A stretch of 64,000 nt of DNA from Enterococcus caccae ATCC BAA-1240. Its GTDB lineage: Bacteria > Bacillota > Bacilli > Lactobacillales > Enterococcaceae. The stretch's first letter is position 1. Each line of letters opens with the position of its first letter. The notes below the pieces were generated by a model that did no database searches, was not told the origin of the DNA, and saw only the letters and a program-made list of their open reading frames with translations. Shown here one piece after another: positions 9,350 through 20,231 of the stretch. Location of the stretch: assembly GCF_000407145.1 (NCBI RefSeq), contig NZ_KE136472.1, positions 248,001-312,000 of the forward strand. The letters are read 5' to 3'. The position numbers and the translations under genes are program-made.

Positions 9350-11344
9350 ATGATAGAAAGAGAGACCTCCAATACATTTGACTTAGTATCGAAATATAAG
9401 CCGGATGGAGATCAGCCAGAAGCAATTAAAAGGTTAGTCGAAGGAATTGAAGGCGGGGAAAAAGCACAAATTTTATTAGGTGCTACAGGAACGGGTAAAA
9501 CATTTACAATGTCCAATGTTATAAAAGAAGTAAATAAACCGACATTAGTCATTGCTCATAATAAGACATTAGCTGGACAGCTTTATGGAGAATTTAAAGA
9601 ATTCTTCCCGAATAACGCGGTCGAGTATTTTGTTAGTTATTATGATTATTATCAACCAGAAGCATATGTTCCTTCTAGTGATACATATATAGAAAAAGAT
9701 GCCAGTATCAATGATGAAATCGATAAATTACGGCATTCGGCAACCAGTTCATTATTAGAAAGAAATGATGTGATCGTCGTTGCATCCGTTTCTTGTATTT
9801 TTGGATTAGGAGATCCTAAAGAATATAGTGAACAAGTGGTTTCTATTCGCGTAGGAATGGAAATGGACCGCAGTCAGCTATTGACTGATTTAGTCAATAT
9901 TCAATTTGAGCGAAACGATATAGACTTTCAACGTGGACGTTTTCGTGTAAGAGGAGATGTTGTTGAAATTTTTCCTGCGTCACGAGATGACCATGCTTTA
10001 CGAGTTGAGTTTTTTGGTGATGAAATTGAACGTATTAGAGAAGTAGATGCATTGACTGGAGAAGTAATGGGGGAGACCGAACATGTAGCGATTTTCCCTG
10101 CAACCCACTTCGTAACAAACGAAGATCATATGGAACATGCCATTTCTCAAATTCAAGAAGAGTTAGAAGATCGATTAAAAGTATTGCATAGCGAAAATAA
10201 ATTATTAGAAGCGCAACGCTTAGAGCAACGGACGAATTATGATATTGAGATGATGAGAGAAATGGGCTATACATCTGGTATTGAAAACTATTCTCGCCAT
10301 ATGGACGGACGCTCCGAAGGTGAACCACCATATACGTTAATCGATTTCTTTCCAGATGATTTTTTGCTTGTGATCGATGAGTCTCATGTATCGATGCCTC
10401 AAATTCGTGGCATGTATAATGGGGACCGTGCTAGAAAGCAAATGCTAGTAGATTACGGTTTCCGTTTGCCTAGTGCTTTGGATAATAGACCTTTACGTTT
10501 AGAAGAATTTGAAAAACATGTCCATCAAGTTGTGTATGTGTCGGCAACTCCGGGGCCTTATGAATACGAACAGACTGATACCGTCATTCCGCAAATCATT
10601 CGACCTACAGGGCTGTTAGATCCATTGATCGAAGTACGTCCGATCATGGGACAAATCGATGATTTAGTTGGTGAGATCCATGAGCGTGTAGAAAAAGATC
10701 AACGTGTATTTATTACAACTCTAACCAAGAAAATGTCTGAGGATTTAACCGATTATCTTAAAGAGTTAGGGATTAAAGTTAAGTATCTTCATAGTGATAT
10801 CAAAACATTGGAACGAACAGAGATTATTCGTGATCTGCGTTTAGGTGAGTTTGATGTATTGATTGGCATCAACTTGCTTCGTGAAGGATTAGATGTACCG
10901 GAAGTATCCTTGATTGCCATTTTAGATGCAGATAAGGAAGGTTTCTTGAGAAGCGAGCGGTCATTGATTCAAACAATAGGACGTGCAGCAAGAAATGCAG
11001 ATGGTAGAGTCATCATGTATGCAGATAAAATGACAGACTCTATGCAAAAAGCTATTGATGAAACTGCTCGTCGTCGCTCGATTCAAGAAAAATACAATGA
11101 AGAACACGGCATTATACCGAAGACGATCATTAAAGATATTCGTGAGCTGATTTCGATTTCTAAGACGAATGAAAAAGGTGAAACGATTAAGATCGATAAG
11201 TCTTATCATGAATTGAGCCGTCAAGAGAAAGCTGATTTATTGATGAAACTAGAAAAAGAAATGCGAGATGCTGCTAAAGCATTAGACTTTGAGACTGCGG
11301 CAACTTTACGTGATACCATATTAGAATTAAAAGCAGGAGAGTAA
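9350..11344 (+). CDS. uvrB: UvrABC excinuclease subunit B
   Basis: A 664-residue DNA damage-verifying helicase of nucleotide excision repair. It carries Walker A GATGTGKT (residues 44-51), the beta-hairpin region [12 protein letters not shown] used to clamp DNA, the DESH box ([10 protein letters not shown]), helicase motif VI (QTIGRAARN) and a C-terminal UVR coiled coil ([22 protein letters not shown]) that contacts UvrC. The start ATG 9350 follows AGAGGAGG; the upstream TTG/GTG-type extension to 9248 would add a non-family segment. An SOS box lies upstream, and uvrA follows after 191 bases. Confidence 0.97.
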   Translation: MIERETSNTFDLVSKYKPDGDQPEAIKRLVEGIEGGEKAQILLGATGTGKTFTMSNVIKEVNKPTLVIAHNKTLAGQLYGEFKEFFPNNAVEYFVSYYDYYQPEAYVPSSDTYIEKDASINDEIDKLRHSATSSLLERNDVIVVASVSCIFGLGDPKEYSEQVVSIRVGMEMDRSQLLTDLVNIQFERNDIDFQRGRFRVRGDVVEIFPASRDDHALRVEFFGDEIERIREVDALTGEVMGETEHVAIFPATHFVTNEDHMEHAISQIQEELEDRLKVLHSENKLLEAQRLEQRTNYDIEMMREMGYTSGIENYSRHMDGRSEGEPPYTLIDFFPDDFLLVIDESHVSMPQIRGMYNGDRARKQMLVDYGFRLPSALDNRPLRLEEFEKHVHQVVYVSATPGPYEYEQTDTVIPQIIRPTGLLDPLIEVRPIMGQIDDLVGEIHERVEKDQRVFITTLTKKMSEDLTDYLKELGIKVKYLHSDIKTLERTEIIRDLRLGEFDVLIGINLLREGLDVPEVSLIAILDADKEGFLRSERSLIQTIGRAARNADGRVIMYADKMTDSMQKAIDETARRRSIQEKYNEEHGIIPKTIIKDIRELISISKTNEKGETIKIDKSYHELSRQEKADLLMKLEKEMRDAAKALDFETAATLRDTILELKAGE

Positions 11345-11535
11345 GAAATACTGTGACGCTAAGGGAGTTAAGATTCTTATAAGGACATCGATTGAGATGG
11401 TTAGAAATTATAAGGATCAACATTCCAAATGGTCACCTCACACTGTTTAAGAATGTCTATCTAGGACGAGTCTTAAATGAGATAGCATCAACTTATAAGA
11501 ATACTCGCTGTCTTTCACAGCAAAGGAGAGAAGTA
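11345..11535 (+). other. uvrB-uvrA intergenic stretch with paired palindromes
   Basis: The 191 bases between uvrB and uvrA hold no gene and no clear terminator, so co-transcription is likely. The 8-base palindrome CTTATAAG occurs at both ends (11376-11383 and 11492-11499) within an 11-base inverted repeat. This could fold the interval into a long hairpin loop, but it is weak evidence in AT-rich DNA. Confidence 0.35.
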
Positions 11536-14352
11536 ATGGCAAATGATAAAATCGTCATTCATGGCGCACGCGCACATAATTTAAAAGATATAGATGTTAC
11601 GATTCCTCGTGACAAAATGGTAGTAGTGACTGGATTATCTGGTTCAGGAAAAAGTTCGTTGGCTTTTGATACGCTATATGCAGAAGGTCAGCGTCGATAT
11701 GTGGAGAGTCTTTCAGCTTATGCAAGACAATTTTTAGGTCAAATGGATAAACCCGATGTCGATAGTATTGATGGATTAAGTCCAGCGATTTCGATCGATC
11801 AAAAGACAACAAGTAAAAATCCCCGTTCAACAGTTGGAACAGTTACAGAAATCAATGATTATCTAAGACTGCTATTCGCTCGTGTTGGGCATCCGATTTG
11901 TCCTAACGACGGGACTGAAATCACCAGTCAATCTGTTGAACAGATGGTAGACAAAGTCTTAGAGTTGCCAGAAAAAACCAAGCTCCAAGTATTAGCACCA
12001 GTAGTTGTTAAGAAAAAAGGGCAGCATAAAAAAGTATTTGAAATGATTCAGCGAGAAGGTTATGTTCGGATGCGGGTTGATGGTGAGACGTATGACGTAA
12101 GTGAAGCACCTGAACTCGAAAAAAATAAAAAGCATGATATTGCGATCGTGATTGATCGTATCGTGGTAAAAGAAGGGATTCGTTCTCGTTTATTTGACTC
12201 GTTTGAAGCAGCGTTACGATTAGCTGATGGTTATGCATTAGTAGATGTGATCGATGGAGAAGAAATGCTGTTTAGTGAACATTATGCATGTCCTTACTGT
12301 GGCTTTACAGTGGGGGAACTAGAGCCAAGACTCTTTTCATTTAATGCGCCATTTGGTGCATGCCCTGATTGTGATGGATTAGGGATAAAATTAGAAGTCG
12401 ATCGTGATTTAGTGATTCCAGACTCGACGAAAACTTTGCGTGAAGGCGCAGTCGCACCTTGGAATCCGATTAGCTCTCAGTATTATCCTCAAATGCTAGA
12501 ACAAGCAGCTGACAGTTTCAATATCGATATGGACACACCGTTTAACGAACTACCAGAAGAACATCAAGATATCATTTTAAATGGATCGAATGGCGAACCA
12601 TTCCATTTCCATTACGAAAATGATTTTGGTGGAGTTCGTGATGTGGAAGTACCATTTGAAGGAGTTTTAACCAATATCAAGCGTCGATACCATGAGACAA
12701 ATAGCGACTTTACTCGTGACCAAATGCGTTTATATATGACTGAGTTAACCTGTCAAACATGTAAGGGATATCGTTTAAATCCTCAAGCATTATCAGTCAA
12801 AATCGATAATACGAATATTGGTCAAGTCAGCGAATTAGCAATCAAAAATGCTGTACAATTCTTTGAGACAGTTACATTATCTGAACAAGAACAAATGATT
12901 GCAAAACCTATTTTAAAGGAAGTTGAGGATCGTTTGAACTTTTTGAAAAATGTTGGACTGGATTATTTGACCCTTAGCCGGGCAGCTGGAACACTATCTG
13001 GTGGAGAAGCACAGCGAATTCGTTTAGCAACGCAAATTGGTTCTAATTTATCTGGAGTATTATATATATTGGATGAACCTTCAATCGGACTCCATCAAAG
13101 GGATAATGATCGTTTGATCGAATCCCTTAAGAAAATGCGAGACTTAGGAAATACATTGATTGTAGTAGAACATGACGAAGATACGATGCGAGCATCTGAT
13201 TATTTAATTGATGTTGGACCAGGTGCTGGACATTTAGGTGGTGAAATAGTAGCTTCTGGAACACCAGATGAAGTAGCCAAAAATCCAAATTCTTTAACGG
13301 GGCAATATCTTTCAGGAAAAAAAGTGATTCCTGTTCCTAAAGAACGACGTACAGGCAATGGAAAAAAAATCAAAGTAACCGGTGCTGCTGAAAATAATTT
13401 AAAAAATGTTACAGTAGAATTTCCACTAGGAGAATTTGTAGCGGTGACGGGTGTTTCTGGTTCTGGAAAGAGTACCTTAGTCAACCAAATTTTGAAAAAA
13501 GCTTTGGCACAAAAAATCAATCGTAACTCGAATAAACCAGGGAAACATAAGAGTATTACTGGGTATAAACATATCGAAAAAATAATTGATATCGATCAAA
13601 GTCCGATTGGTCGTACACCACGGAGTAATCCTGCAACCTATACGAGTGTTTTCGATGATATTCGGGATTTATTTGCAAAAACCAATGAGGCTAAAGTCCG
13701 TGGCTATAAAAAAGGTCGCTTTAGTTTTAATGTTAAAGGCGGACGCTGTGAAGCATGTCGTGGCGACGGAATTATTAAAATTGAAATGCACTTTTTGCCA
13801 GATGTCTATGTACCTTGTGAAGTTTGTCATGGGAAACGATATAATTCTGAAACCCTAGAAGTTCATTATAAAGGAAAGAACATTTCTGATATATTAGATA
13901 TGACGGTTGAAGATGCAGTAGAATTCTTTCAACATATCCCTAAAATCCATCGCAAATTAAAAACAATCGTTGATGTAGGATTAGGCTATGTCACTTTGGG
14001 ACAACCAGCAACTACATTGTCTGGTGGCGAAGCTCAACGGATGAAACTAGCTAGCGAACTGCACAAAAATTCAAATGGTAAAAACTTCTATATACTTGAT
14101 GAACCGACGACCGGACTTCATACAGATGATATTGCACGTTTACTAGTTGTTTTGGAAAGATTAGTTGAAGCTGGAAATACAGTCCTTGTGATTGAACATA
14201 ATTTAGATGTAATTAAATCAGCGGATCATGTTATTGATTTGGGACCAGAAGGTGGCGACGGTGGGGGAACGATCGTAGCAATTGGGACACCGGAGGATAT
14301 TGCTAAAGTTAAAGCGAGCTATACTGGTAAATATTTGAAACAAGTATTGTAA
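11536..14352 (+). CDS. uvrA: UvrABC excinuclease subunit A
   Basis: A 938-residue damage-recognition ATPase with two ABC-type nucleotide-binding domains. Walker [10 protein letters not shown] lies near residue 33, with GVSGSGKST in the second half. Two LSGGEAQR signatures and zinc-binding CX2C pairs (CPYCGF...[14 protein letters not shown]...CEVCHG) are present. All motifs are intact and the length is normal. ATG 11536 follows AAAGGAGAG; the longer frame from 11392 is not supported by a ribosome site. It acts with UvrB, encoded immediately upstream. Confidence 0.97.
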   Translation: MANDKIVIHGARAHNLKDIDVTIPRDKMVVVTGLSGSGKSSLAFDTLYAEGQRRYVESLSAYARQFLGQMDKPDVDSIDGLSPAISIDQKTTSKNPRSTVGTVTEINDYLRLLFARVGHPICPNDGTEITSQSVEQMVDKVLELPEKTKLQVLAPVVVKKKGQHKKVFEMIQREGYVRMRVDGETYDVSEAPELEKNKKHDIAIVIDRIVVKEGIRSRLFDSFEAALRLADGYALVDVIDGEEMLFSEHYACPYCGFTVGELEPRLFSFNAPFGACPDCDGLGIKLEVDRDLVIPDSTKTLREGAVAPWNPISSQYYPQMLEQAADSFNIDMDTPFNELPEEHQDIILNGSNGEPFHFHYENDFGGVRDVEVPFEGVLTNIKRRYHETNSDFTRDQMRLYMTELTCQTCKGYRLNPQALSVKIDNTNIGQVSELAIKNAVQFFETVTLSEQEQMIAKPILKEVEDRLNFLKNVGLDYLTLSRAAGTLSGGEAQRIRLATQIGSNLSGVLYILDEPSIGLHQRDNDRLIESLKKMRDLGNTLIVVEHDEDTMRASDYLIDVGPGAGHLGGEIVASGTPDEVAKNPNSLTGQYLSGKKVIPVPKERRTGNGKKIKVTGAAENNLKNVTVEFPLGEFVAVTGVSGSGKSTLVNQILKKALAQKINRNSNKPGKHKSITGYKHIEKIIDIDQSPIGRTPRSNPATYTSVFDDIRDLFAKTNEAKVRGYKKGRFSFNVKGGRCEACRGDGIIKIEMHFLPDVYVPCEVCHGKRYNSETLEVHYKGKNISDILDMTVEDAVEFFQHIPKIHRKLKTIVDVGLGYVTLGQPATTLSGGEAQRMKLASELHKNSNGKNFYILDEPTTGLHTDDIARLLVVLERLVEAGNTVLVIEHNLDVIKSADHVIDLGPEGGDGGGTIVAIGTPEDIAKVKASYTGKYLKQVL

Positions 14353-14781
14353 ATTGGTATACTCCATTTTGAAACAGTAGTATTGTTTTTAAAGAAAGTA
14401 TGAAGTTTGAAATAAAATGATTTATTGCTATTGATTTCTTTAAGTCTTTAAAGTAAAATCACATTCAGATAGATATATTGTTCAACCTAATTGGTATATA
14501 TCTTTCCTTCTATAAATGATCCGTTCAAAAAGAAAAGCGCAACCTTCACTGATGAAGGTTGTCTTTTTTTTGAACTTTTATATTTGTGAAAAATATAATA
14601 TAATTATTATATAAATAAAAATGAGAATTAAATGATAAGGTAAATGAAAACTTATGTTTTTTAATCACTTTAATTTAAAATAAGTCAAAAAAAGAAAGTA
14701 TTTATACGTAAGTTGAATGATATTTTATTGAAAAGCATGATATTCTATAAATATCAAAAGAGTATGAAAGGATGATTTTTC
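14353..14781. other. AT-rich gap after uvrA
   Basis: These 429 bases hold no credible gene. The only clear element is a terminator at 14540-14571, so uvrA mRNA would have a 3' tail of about 190 bases. The remainder is very A+T-rich. Confidence 0.6.
14540..14571 (+). terminator. Terminator downstream of uvrA
   Basis: A perfect 9-base-pair stem (14540-14548 with 14553-14561) with a T-rich tail (TCTTTTTTTT). Confidence 0.85.
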
Positions 14782-14988
14782 TTGGAAAAAAGAGAAGTAA
14801 AGATTGGTGAACATTATGTTTGTCATGGATCAAATTTTTCTTGGTTTTTTGTAGGGGAAGCAATCTCCAAAAAGGAAAAAGATGTACAAATTAAAGTGAT
14901 TAAATGCCATCCTTCTGATCGTCCAGTCATAAGTTGTGATGATCCTATTTTGAATTTAGCATACTTCGATGTAATTGAAGGAGCATAA
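14782..14988 (+). CDS. Small hypothetical protein, 68 aa
   Basis: I do not recognise this protein. It starts at TTG 14782, ten bases after an AAAGG ribosome site, and reads MEKREVKIGEHYVCHGSNFS. It is soluble, slightly basic in the first half and acidic in the second (NLAYFDVIEGA), and holds three cysteines. A very long perfect hairpin terminator follows 44 bases after the stop, which supports a real transcription unit. It sits in an AT-rich patch between uvrA and rapZ where enterococci commonly carry variable small genes. A function cannot be proposed. Confidence 0.55.
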   Translation: MEKREVKIGEHYVCHGSNFSWFFVGEAISKKEKDVQIKVIKCHPSDRPVISCDDPILNLAYFDVIEGA

Positions 14989-15032
14989 CAAGATAAAGAA
15001 TACGTAATTAAACTTATTTTATTTGGGCAAAA

Positions 15033-15085
15033 TATAAACAAGAGATCAAAACAACTATTTGTTTTGATCTCTTGTTTATATTTTT
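15033..15085. terminator. Very strong hairpin after the 68-aa gene
   Basis: A perfect stem of about 21 base pairs (15033-15053 with 15060-15080) with T-rich tail ATTTTTG on the plus strand. Confidence 0.85.
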
Positions 15086-15292
15086 GTGATTATTTTAATA
15101 ATATTTACTCGAATAATTAATTTTTTTATTATTTTTTAATAAGAAGTCAAAAGTACTTTGATGACTAGTCGATGCATGACACTGTGGATTATATTCTACT
15201 TTTGTAAGTTTATTAATTGATAAAAAGAGAATACTAGGCGCTATTACTTCTAGTAGATAGCCAAAATAAGAAGGAGTTATTTTTTAGTTGAT

Positions 15293-15590
15293 GTTACGAA
15301 TAACGTACACTTTAAGACTGCATAGAATGACACGACTGATCTATATGGTTAAGGATTAGGAAATCAACAAAAAGTGAATCATCAAAACTCTTTAAGCGAA
15401 AATGTTATTAATACGAGTAATATCAATACTGGCTACAGATGGCAAACAGATAGTATCGAAATAATGAACAGGTAAGTGAATAATAATTTTGAGCAAAACA
15501 ACTAGACAGTCTTGCAACGTTTTATTGAGTTCGATTCATAAGAAAGCCTGAATAAAATGGTAGAATTGTTTGAAAAGCTTTCTTTGATAC
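15293..15590 (+). pseudogene. Decayed coding frame of unknown family
   Basis: One reading frame starting at GTT 15293 gives protein-like sequence interrupted by several stops: VTNNVHFKTA, stop, NDTTDLYG, stop, then a 45-residue open run (GLGNQQKVNHQNSLSENVIN ... SIEIMNR), stop, VNNNFEQNN, stop, TVLQRFIEFDS, stop, ESLNKMVELFEKLSLIR. The first stop, TAG, sits where a Trp codon would fit. The polar, Asn/Gln-rich composition recalls small secreted helical proteins, but I cannot name the family. It could be chance. The persistence of one frame across about 300 bases argues for a relic gene. Confidence 0.35.
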
Positions 15591-15598
15591 GCCCGGGA

Positions 15599-15607
15599 TG
15601 CTATAAT
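15599..15607 (+). promoter_or_regulatory. Extended -10 promoter of rapZ operon
   Basis: TGCTATAAT, a perfect extended -10 element, lies 31 bases upstream of the rapZ start. No convincing -35 hexamer is present, which is normal for this promoter class. Confidence 0.6.
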
Positions 15608-15638
15608 TAGTAAAATGTTTCCAAAGGAGCGCTAAAAA

Positions 15639-16523
15639 ATGGCTGATAATTTACAGTTAGTAATAATTACTGGAATGAGCGGAGCAGGTAAAACTGTCGC
15701 TATTCAAAGTTTTGAAGATATGGGGTATTTTTGTATTGATAATATGCCTCCTAGTTTGATTCCAAAGTTTTGGGAGTTGATCAAAGAATCTGGAAAAGTA
15801 ACGAAAATAGCATTAGTGATCGATTTACGTTCACGTAACTTTTTTAGAGAAATTCAAGATATGCTAGTTGAATTGGAAAACACCAATTTGATCGATACAA
15901 CTATCATGTTTTTGGATGCGACAGATGAAGAACTTGTTTCACGCTACAAAGAAACTCGTCGTGCCCATCCATTAGCTATGGATGGTCTAATTACAGAGGG
16001 CATCAGAAAAGAGCGAGCGATACTTGAAGAAATCAGAGGGGATGCTCAACTGGTAATCGATACAACTGATTTATCTCCAAGGCAGTTACGCGAAAGAATC
16101 AACGAAGAATTTAAATCGAGAGATACACACGAATTTCGCGTTGAACTTGTTTCATTTGGATTTAAATACGGGTTACCAATTGATGCCGATATTGTAATGG
16201 ATGTTCGCTTTTTACCAAATCCACACTATATTCCAGAACTGAGACCGCTGACAGGCCAGGATCAGTCTGTATATGATTATGTTATGAGTTTCCCCGAGAC
16301 TGAAAATTTTTATACGCGATTTATTGATTTATTAAAAAATGTGATGCCAGGTTATGAAAAAGAGGGGAAATCAAGTATAACGATTGCAATCGGTTGTACG
16401 GGAGGTCAACATCGTTCAGTTGCACTAACAGAGCGTGTTGGTAAAGAGCTTGGTAAAGAGTATCATGTCAATATTACGCATCGCGATAAAGGAAAGAGAA
16501 AAGAGACGGTGAACCGCTCATGA
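15639..16523 (+). CDS. rapZ: RNase adapter / nucleotide-binding protein RapZ (YvcJ)
   Basis: A 294-residue P-loop protein. Walker A GMSGAGKT is at residues 12-19, and the family motifs [10 protein letters not shown] and [15 protein letters not shown] are present. In E. coli RapZ directs RNase E to the small RNA GlmZ and senses glucosamine-6-phosphate. In Firmicutes the orthologue YvcJ binds and hydrolyses nucleotides and has been linked to competence and cell-envelope metabolism. It is the first gene of the conserved rapZ-yvcK-whiA operon and overlaps yvcK by four bases (ATGA), indicating translational coupling. Confidence 0.95.
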   Translation: MADNLQLVIITGMSGAGKTVAIQSFEDMGYFCIDNMPPSLIPKFWELIKESGKVTKIALVIDLRSRNFFREIQDMLVELENTNLIDTTIMFLDATDEELVSRYKETRRAHPLAMDGLITEGIRKERAILEEIRGDAQLVIDTTDLSPRQLRERINEEFKSRDTHEFRVELVSFGFKYGLPIDADIVMDVRFLPNPHYIPELRPLTGQDQSVYDYVMSFPETENFYTRFIDLLKNVMPGYEKEGKSSITIAIGCTGGQHRSVALTERVGKELGKEYHVNITHRDKGKRKETVNRS

Positions 16524-17518
16524 AAATGAAAACTTATCGTATTAGAAAACCTAAAATTGTTGTTGTTGGTGGTGGAACGGGGTTACCAGTCATCTTAAAA
16601 AGTTTACGGAATCAAAGTGCTGATATCACGGCTGTCGTAACGGTAGCAGATGATGGAGGAAGTAGTGGTGAAATTAGAGAATCGATGAATATGACACCAC
16701 CAGGAGATCTCCGAAATGTCTTGGTGGCCTTATCTGATATGCCACAGCTTTATGAAGACATTTTTCAATATCGTTTTGATAAATCAGACAACTATTTTGC
16801 CAATCATGCCATTGGTAATTTAATCATTGCGGCAGTGTCAGAAATGCGTGGCAGTACGTATGAAGCAATTCAACTGCTTTCAAAAATGATGCATGTTGAT
16901 GGTCATATCTATCCTTCGTCAGAAAGACCATTGACCCTTCACGCTGTTTTTAAAGATGGTACAACTGCTGTTGGAGAGTCCAGTATTGCTGTTGATCGAA
17001 AAACAATCGATCATGTTTTTGTTACCAATACCAATGACAATGAACAACCTAAAGCTGCTCGAAAAGTTGTTAAAGCAATAGAAGAAGCGGATATGATCGT
17101 TTTAGGACCTGGGAGCATGTTTACAAGTATCTTGCCTAATTTGGTGATCGACGAGATAGGGGATGCGATTATCAATGCGGAAGGGGAAGTAGTTTATATT
17201 TGTAATATCATGACACAAAAAGGGGAAACGGAGCATTTTACGGATGCTGATCATGTTTGTGTGTTACATGAACATTTGAATAGTAAATTTGTTGACACTG
17301 TTTTGGTCAATACTGAAAATGTTCCTGACGATTATATGGATCCAGAAATTTATGATGAATATTTAGTTCAAGTAGAACATGATTTTCAAAAATTACGTGA
17401 TGAAGGTTGTCGAGTCATTTCTACGGACTTTTTAAAATTACGTGATGGCGGAGTGTTTCATGATGGGGATAAAGTTGTAGATGAATTATTCCGGATTGTT
17501 TTTGGTGCAAGGTATTAA
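16520..17518 (+). CDS. yvcK: Gluconeogenesis factor YvcK (2-phospho-L-lactate transferase-like)
   Basis: A 332-residue protein of the YvcK/CofD-like family. It begins with a Rossmann-type glycine loop ([16 protein letters not shown]), then [19 protein letters not shown] and [14 protein letters not shown], all hallmark motifs. In Bacillus and Listeria YvcK binds UDP-sugars and is needed for cell shape and wall precursor supply on gluconeogenic carbon sources. Its start ATG overlaps the rapZ stop, and whiA follows after a short gap. Confidence 0.95.
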   Translation: MKMKTYRIRKPKIVVVGGGTGLPVILKSLRNQSADITAVVTVADDGGSSGEIRESMNMTPPGDLRNVLVALSDMPQLYEDIFQYRFDKSDNYFANHAIGNLIIAAVSEMRGSTYEAIQLLSKMMHVDGHIYPSSERPLTLHAVFKDGTTAVGESSIAVDRKTIDHVFVTNTNDNEQPKAARKVVKAIEEADMIVLGPGSMFTSILPNLVIDEIGDAIINAEGEVVYICNIMTQKGETEHFTDADHVCVLHEHLNSKFVDTVLVNTENVPDDYMDPEIYDEYLVQVEHDFQKLRDEGCRVISTDFLKLRDGGVFHDGDKVVDELFRIVFGARY

Positions 17519-17548
17519 CGAGTAAAAATAAGAGAGGAGGTGCTGAGG

Positions 17549-18484
17549 TTGTCTTTTGCAGCAGATGTGAAAAAAGAACTGACAACATTAGAAGTACATC
17601 GTGAACATGCTAGAGCAGAATTGGCTGCCTTGATTCGAATGAACGGGTCATTAAGTATTGTGAATCAGCAATTTGTTTTGAATGTTCAAACAGAAAATGC
17701 GGCCATTGCCAGACGAATCTATTCTCTTTTGAAAGATCATTATGATGTTCGATCGGAATTGCTGGTCCGAAAAAAAATGAAACTTAAAAAAAATAATGTT
17801 TATATTGTACGACTAAAGCAAGATACAAAAAGTATTTTGGCAGATTTAGATATATTAGATGGGATGATGTTTAATACTCATGTATCAGAGGATATTATTG
17901 GAAATGCTCAAAAAATGAGATCCTATTTGAGAGGAGCTTTCATGGCTTCTGGATCAGTCAATAATCCGGAAACGAGTCGTTATCATCTGGAAATATTTTC
18001 AATTTATGAAGAGCATAATGATGATATTTGTCAGATGTTAAACTATTATGACTTAAATGCTCGAACATTGGAACGGCGAAATGGGTATATTTCTTATTTG
18101 AAAGGTGCTGAACGAATTGCCGATTTCTTGACGTTGATCGGTGCAACTAATTCAATGTTAAAATTTGAAGATGTTCGAATCGTTCGTGACATGCGTAATT
18201 CAGTGAATCGATTAGTTAACTGTGAAACTGCCAACCTGAATAAAACTATTGATGCTGCATCGAAACAAATTGAAAATATTCAGTATATCGAAAGTGTTGT
18301 GGGACTCTCAGCCTTGCCAGAAAAATTACAGGAGATTGCTGAATTACGTTTAGAATATCCTGAAGTTAGCTTGAAAGAGTTGGGAGAAATGATTCCTTCA
18401 GGAGCGATTTCAAAATCAGGCATTAACCACCGAATCCGTAAAATCAATGAATTTGCAGAGAAATTAAGAGAACAAAGTGCATGA
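17549..18484 (+). CDS. whiA: Sporulation/division regulator WhiA
   Basis: A 311-residue DNA-binding protein with an N-terminal LAGLIDADG-like domain and a C-terminal helix-turn-helix ([31 protein letters not shown]). In Bacillus it influences cell division and chromosome segregation. A frame exists from GTG 17540, but that codon overlaps the AGAGGAGG ribosome site. TTG 17549 is correctly spaced and gives the family-typical N-terminus [11 protein letters not shown]. It is the last gene of the rapZ operon. Confidence 0.93.
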   Translation: MSFAADVKKELTTLEVHREHARAELAALIRMNGSLSIVNQQFVLNVQTENAAIARRIYSLLKDHYDVRSELLVRKKMKLKKNNVYIVRLKQDTKSILADLDILDGMMFNTHVSEDIIGNAQKMRSYLRGAFMASGSVNNPETSRYHLEIFSIYEEHNDDICQMLNYYDLNARTLERRNGYISYLKGAERIADFLTLIGATNSMLKFEDVRIVRDMRNSVNRLVNCETANLNKTIDAASKQIENIQYIESVVGLSALPEKLQEIAELRLEYPEVSLKELGEMIPSGAISKSGINHRIRKINEFAEKLREQSA

Positions 18485-18663
18485 AATCCTCAGAATTTTT
18501 GTGATTAAATGATAGTTATAAAGTAAATAAGGTGAGAGTTTAGCGGAACGCTTTTGTAGAAAAGAAGATGTGGATCTGGTTTTAAATTTAGGGCAATATA
18601 CCCCAAATAGGTTGAAGATGTCGTAGAGAAAAGTTGTACTCTAATTATGAAAAATAAACAAAG

Positions 18664-18700
18664 TGAGTGGGATATAACTCGAAGAGTTATATCCCACTCA
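18664..18700. terminator. Long hairpin downstream of whiA
   Basis: A perfect 17-base-pair stem (18664-18680 with 18684-18700) closed by a GAA loop. No T-run follows on the plus strand, so termination efficiency is uncertain. The same core, a GGGATATAACTC/GAGTTATATCCC-type hairpin, recurs in variant form at 33223-33276, 42546-42582 and 54054-54099. Confidence 0.6.
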
Positions 18701-18710
18701 CGTGGAATCC

Positions 18711-18932
18711 GGATAAACGGTGGGAGCAGAAGCAATCCCTTCGGAAATAAGCTGAAATTGCTGTAAAACACAACGAGGAACGAGTTGATGTTGCACAGTA
18801 CCTACTTGGTCACAAAAATTTGAAGAGCACCGATTAGGAATCATTCAACATCTGAATTAAAAATTCCGTGTTTCTTGTCATTTTCGTGAATTCCTTCTTA
18901 TTTCTCGGGATTAAACACTTCTGTCCCATCCT
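18711..18932 (-). repeat. Dispersed intergenic repeat, copy A (inverted relative to copy B)
   Basis: Bases 18711-18790 match the reverse complement of 50270-50352 almost exactly (shared core GAAATTGCTGTAAAACACAA). Bases 18899-18932 match the other end of that copy (TCTCGGGATTAAACRCTTCT). Relative to copy B it lacks about 35 bases and carries about 90 bases of unrelated sequence in the middle. It has no coding capacity of its own. Confidence 0.8.
18784..18837 (+). pseudogene. Possible tyrosine-recombinase C-terminal remnant
   Basis: The frame reads VDVAQYLLGHKNLKSTD and then TAG. The LLGHKNLKST stretch closely resembles the conserved box of phage-type integrases that carries the catalytic Leu-Gly-His motif. 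Nothing else of an integrase is visible on either side, and part of the peptide is encoded by sequence shared with the dispersed repeat. It may therefore be a tiny relic or a coincidence. Confidence 0.3.
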
Positions 18933-18939
18933 CTTTTGT

Positions 18940-19461
18940 TTAATGACCTTCGATGTAACGAATTAATTCTTCTTTAGTCACTGATTCATCAAAAATGTGC
19001 TCTCCAATTATGATTGTTGGGACAAATTTGATATTAGCTGCTTCTGCTTCTGCAATGATCTCTTGAATGATCTTAGGTTCTTCTTTTTTTGATAACTGTA
19101 GATTATCTTCAGCAAATACCGCGACATCTTCTAAAGAAAGATTTCCCCACTGATCTTGTGTATCATACATTTGTTTCAAATCAGTCAAAGCTTTTTCAGG
19201 TAAATCATAGTTGATATGATGATGCATGACATTTCCGCGTTGCAAACTTTCTTTCTCTTTATCAAAGAGTTTAATGATTCGTTGAACTTTGCCATCTTTA
19301 ACATACTCATTCAGCAAATCAAAGGACTCTTCAAACCACTTTTTACAATAAGGGCAGCGGACGTTCATAAATTCTACCATTTTTATTGGCGCTGAGTCTT
19401 GTCCAATTGCCAAACCATTTTTTGTTGTTACTTTTGTTGCATCAATAACTGAAATATCCAT
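18940..19461 (-). CDS. Cytosolic DsbA/thioredoxin-fold protein
   Basis: A 173-residue protein with one thioredoxin fold and a CPYC active site at residues 36-39 (EFMNVRCPYCKKWFEES). A second half reads AEAANIKFVPTIIIGEHIFD, where VPT is the cis-proline loop. There is no signal peptide or lipobox, so it should act in the cytosol as a thiol oxidoreductase or reductase; the substrate is unknown. It lies just downstream of clpP on the same strand but behind clpP's terminator. It resembles the DsbA-family gene found next to clpP in other enterococci. Confidence 0.85.
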   Translation of the reverse strand: MDISVIDATKVTTKNGLAIGQDSAPIKMVEFMNVRCPYCKKWFEESFDLLNEYVKDGKVQRIIKLFDKEKESLQRGNVMHHHINYDLPEKALTDLKQMYDTQDQWGNLSLEDVAVFAEDNLQLSKKEEPKIIQEIIAEAEAANIKFVPTIIIGEHIFDESVTKEELIRYIEGH

Positions 19462-19528
19462 CTTGTTAACATCCTTTCATTTCTTCTAATCTAAGTGTAT
19501 CTCTTTTTATCGTTAGATTAAATAAAAA

Positions 19529-19559
19529 TGCCCAAAATTTTCAAAAGAAATTTTGGGCA
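19529..19559 (-). terminator. clpP terminator
   Basis: A stem of about 13 base pairs (19529-19542 with 19547-19559). On the minus strand it is followed by TTTTTATTT, five bases after the clpP stop. Confidence 0.85.
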
Positions 19560-19564
19560 AGTTA

Positions 19565-20161
19565 TTATTTGCTTAAAGAGCTACTATTTTCCATAACTTC
19601 ATCGATCAAACCGTATTCTTTTGCTTGTTGAGCAGTCATAAAATTATCACGATCTGTGTCTCGTTCAATAACTTCAAGTGGTTGACCAGTGCGTTCTGCT
19701 AAAATTTTATTTAGACGGTCGCGAGTGTCAAGAATGTGTTTAGCTGCGATTTCAATCTCAGTTGCTTGACCTTGAGCGCCACCTAATGGTTGATGGATCA
19801 TGATTTCAGCATTAGGCAAAGCAAATCGTTTGCCTTTTGTACCAGCGGTTAACAAGAAGCTGCCCATAGAAGCGGCCATACCAAGTACAATTGTTTGCAC
19901 ATCGGCTTTAACAAAGTTCATCGTATCGAAAATTGCTAATCCAGCAGAAACACTTCCACCTGGTGAATTGATATAAATATAAATATCTTTTTCAGAATCT
20001 TGTGCATCCAAAAATAATAATTGCGCAATGACTGAGTTGGCAACATTATCATCGATTGGACCACTCAACATAATGATTCTATCTTTTAATAAACGTGAAT
20101 AAATATCGTAGGCTCTTTCTCCACGAGATGATTGTTCAATGACTGTTGGTATTAAATTCAT
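19565..20161 (-). CDS. clpP: ATP-dependent Clp protease proteolytic subunit
   Basis: A 198-residue serine protease that forms the tetradecameric chamber working with ClpX, ClpC and ClpE. The catalytic triad is Ser98 (GMAASMGSF), His123 ([10 protein letters not shown]) and Asp172 (RDTDRDNF), all at the standard positions, and the length is normal. The start follows AGGAGG. It has its own promoter, overlapped by a CtsR operator. It is the protease for Spx and for ComK-type substrates presented by MecA and SpxH, whose genes are also in this window. Confidence 0.97.
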   Translation of the reverse strand: MNLIPTVIEQSSRGERAYDIYSRLLKDRIIMLSGPIDDNVANSVIAQLLFLDAQDSEKDIYIYINSPGGSVSAGLAIFDTMNFVKADVQTIVLGMAASMGSFLLTAGTKGKRFALPNAEIMIHQPLGGAQGQATEIEIAAKHILDTRDRLNKILAERTGQPLEVIERDTDRDNFMTAQQAKEYGLIDEVMENSSSLSK

Positions 20162-20231
20162 AGTATATTCCTCCTATATAAAAAACTCTTCAAATCATTT
20201 TATCACAAAGCATACCTGAATGCTTAAAAAA

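Larger units (their letters stand above)
18485..18939. other. Long intergenic region with hairpin and dispersed repeat
   Basis: This 455-base gap between convergent whiA and the DsbA-like gene holds a 17-base-pair hairpin (18664-18700), a copy of a dispersed repeat (18711-18932), and within it an integrase-like peptide remnant. The first 170 bases hold no recognisable feature. Confidence 0.7.

Noticed and set aside
10035-10331. Minus-strand frame within uvrB (and similar ones inside uvrA, ilvD, ilvB, sbcC)
   Set aside because: Shadow frames opposite well-conserved genes, with atypical amino-acid composition and no ribosome site.
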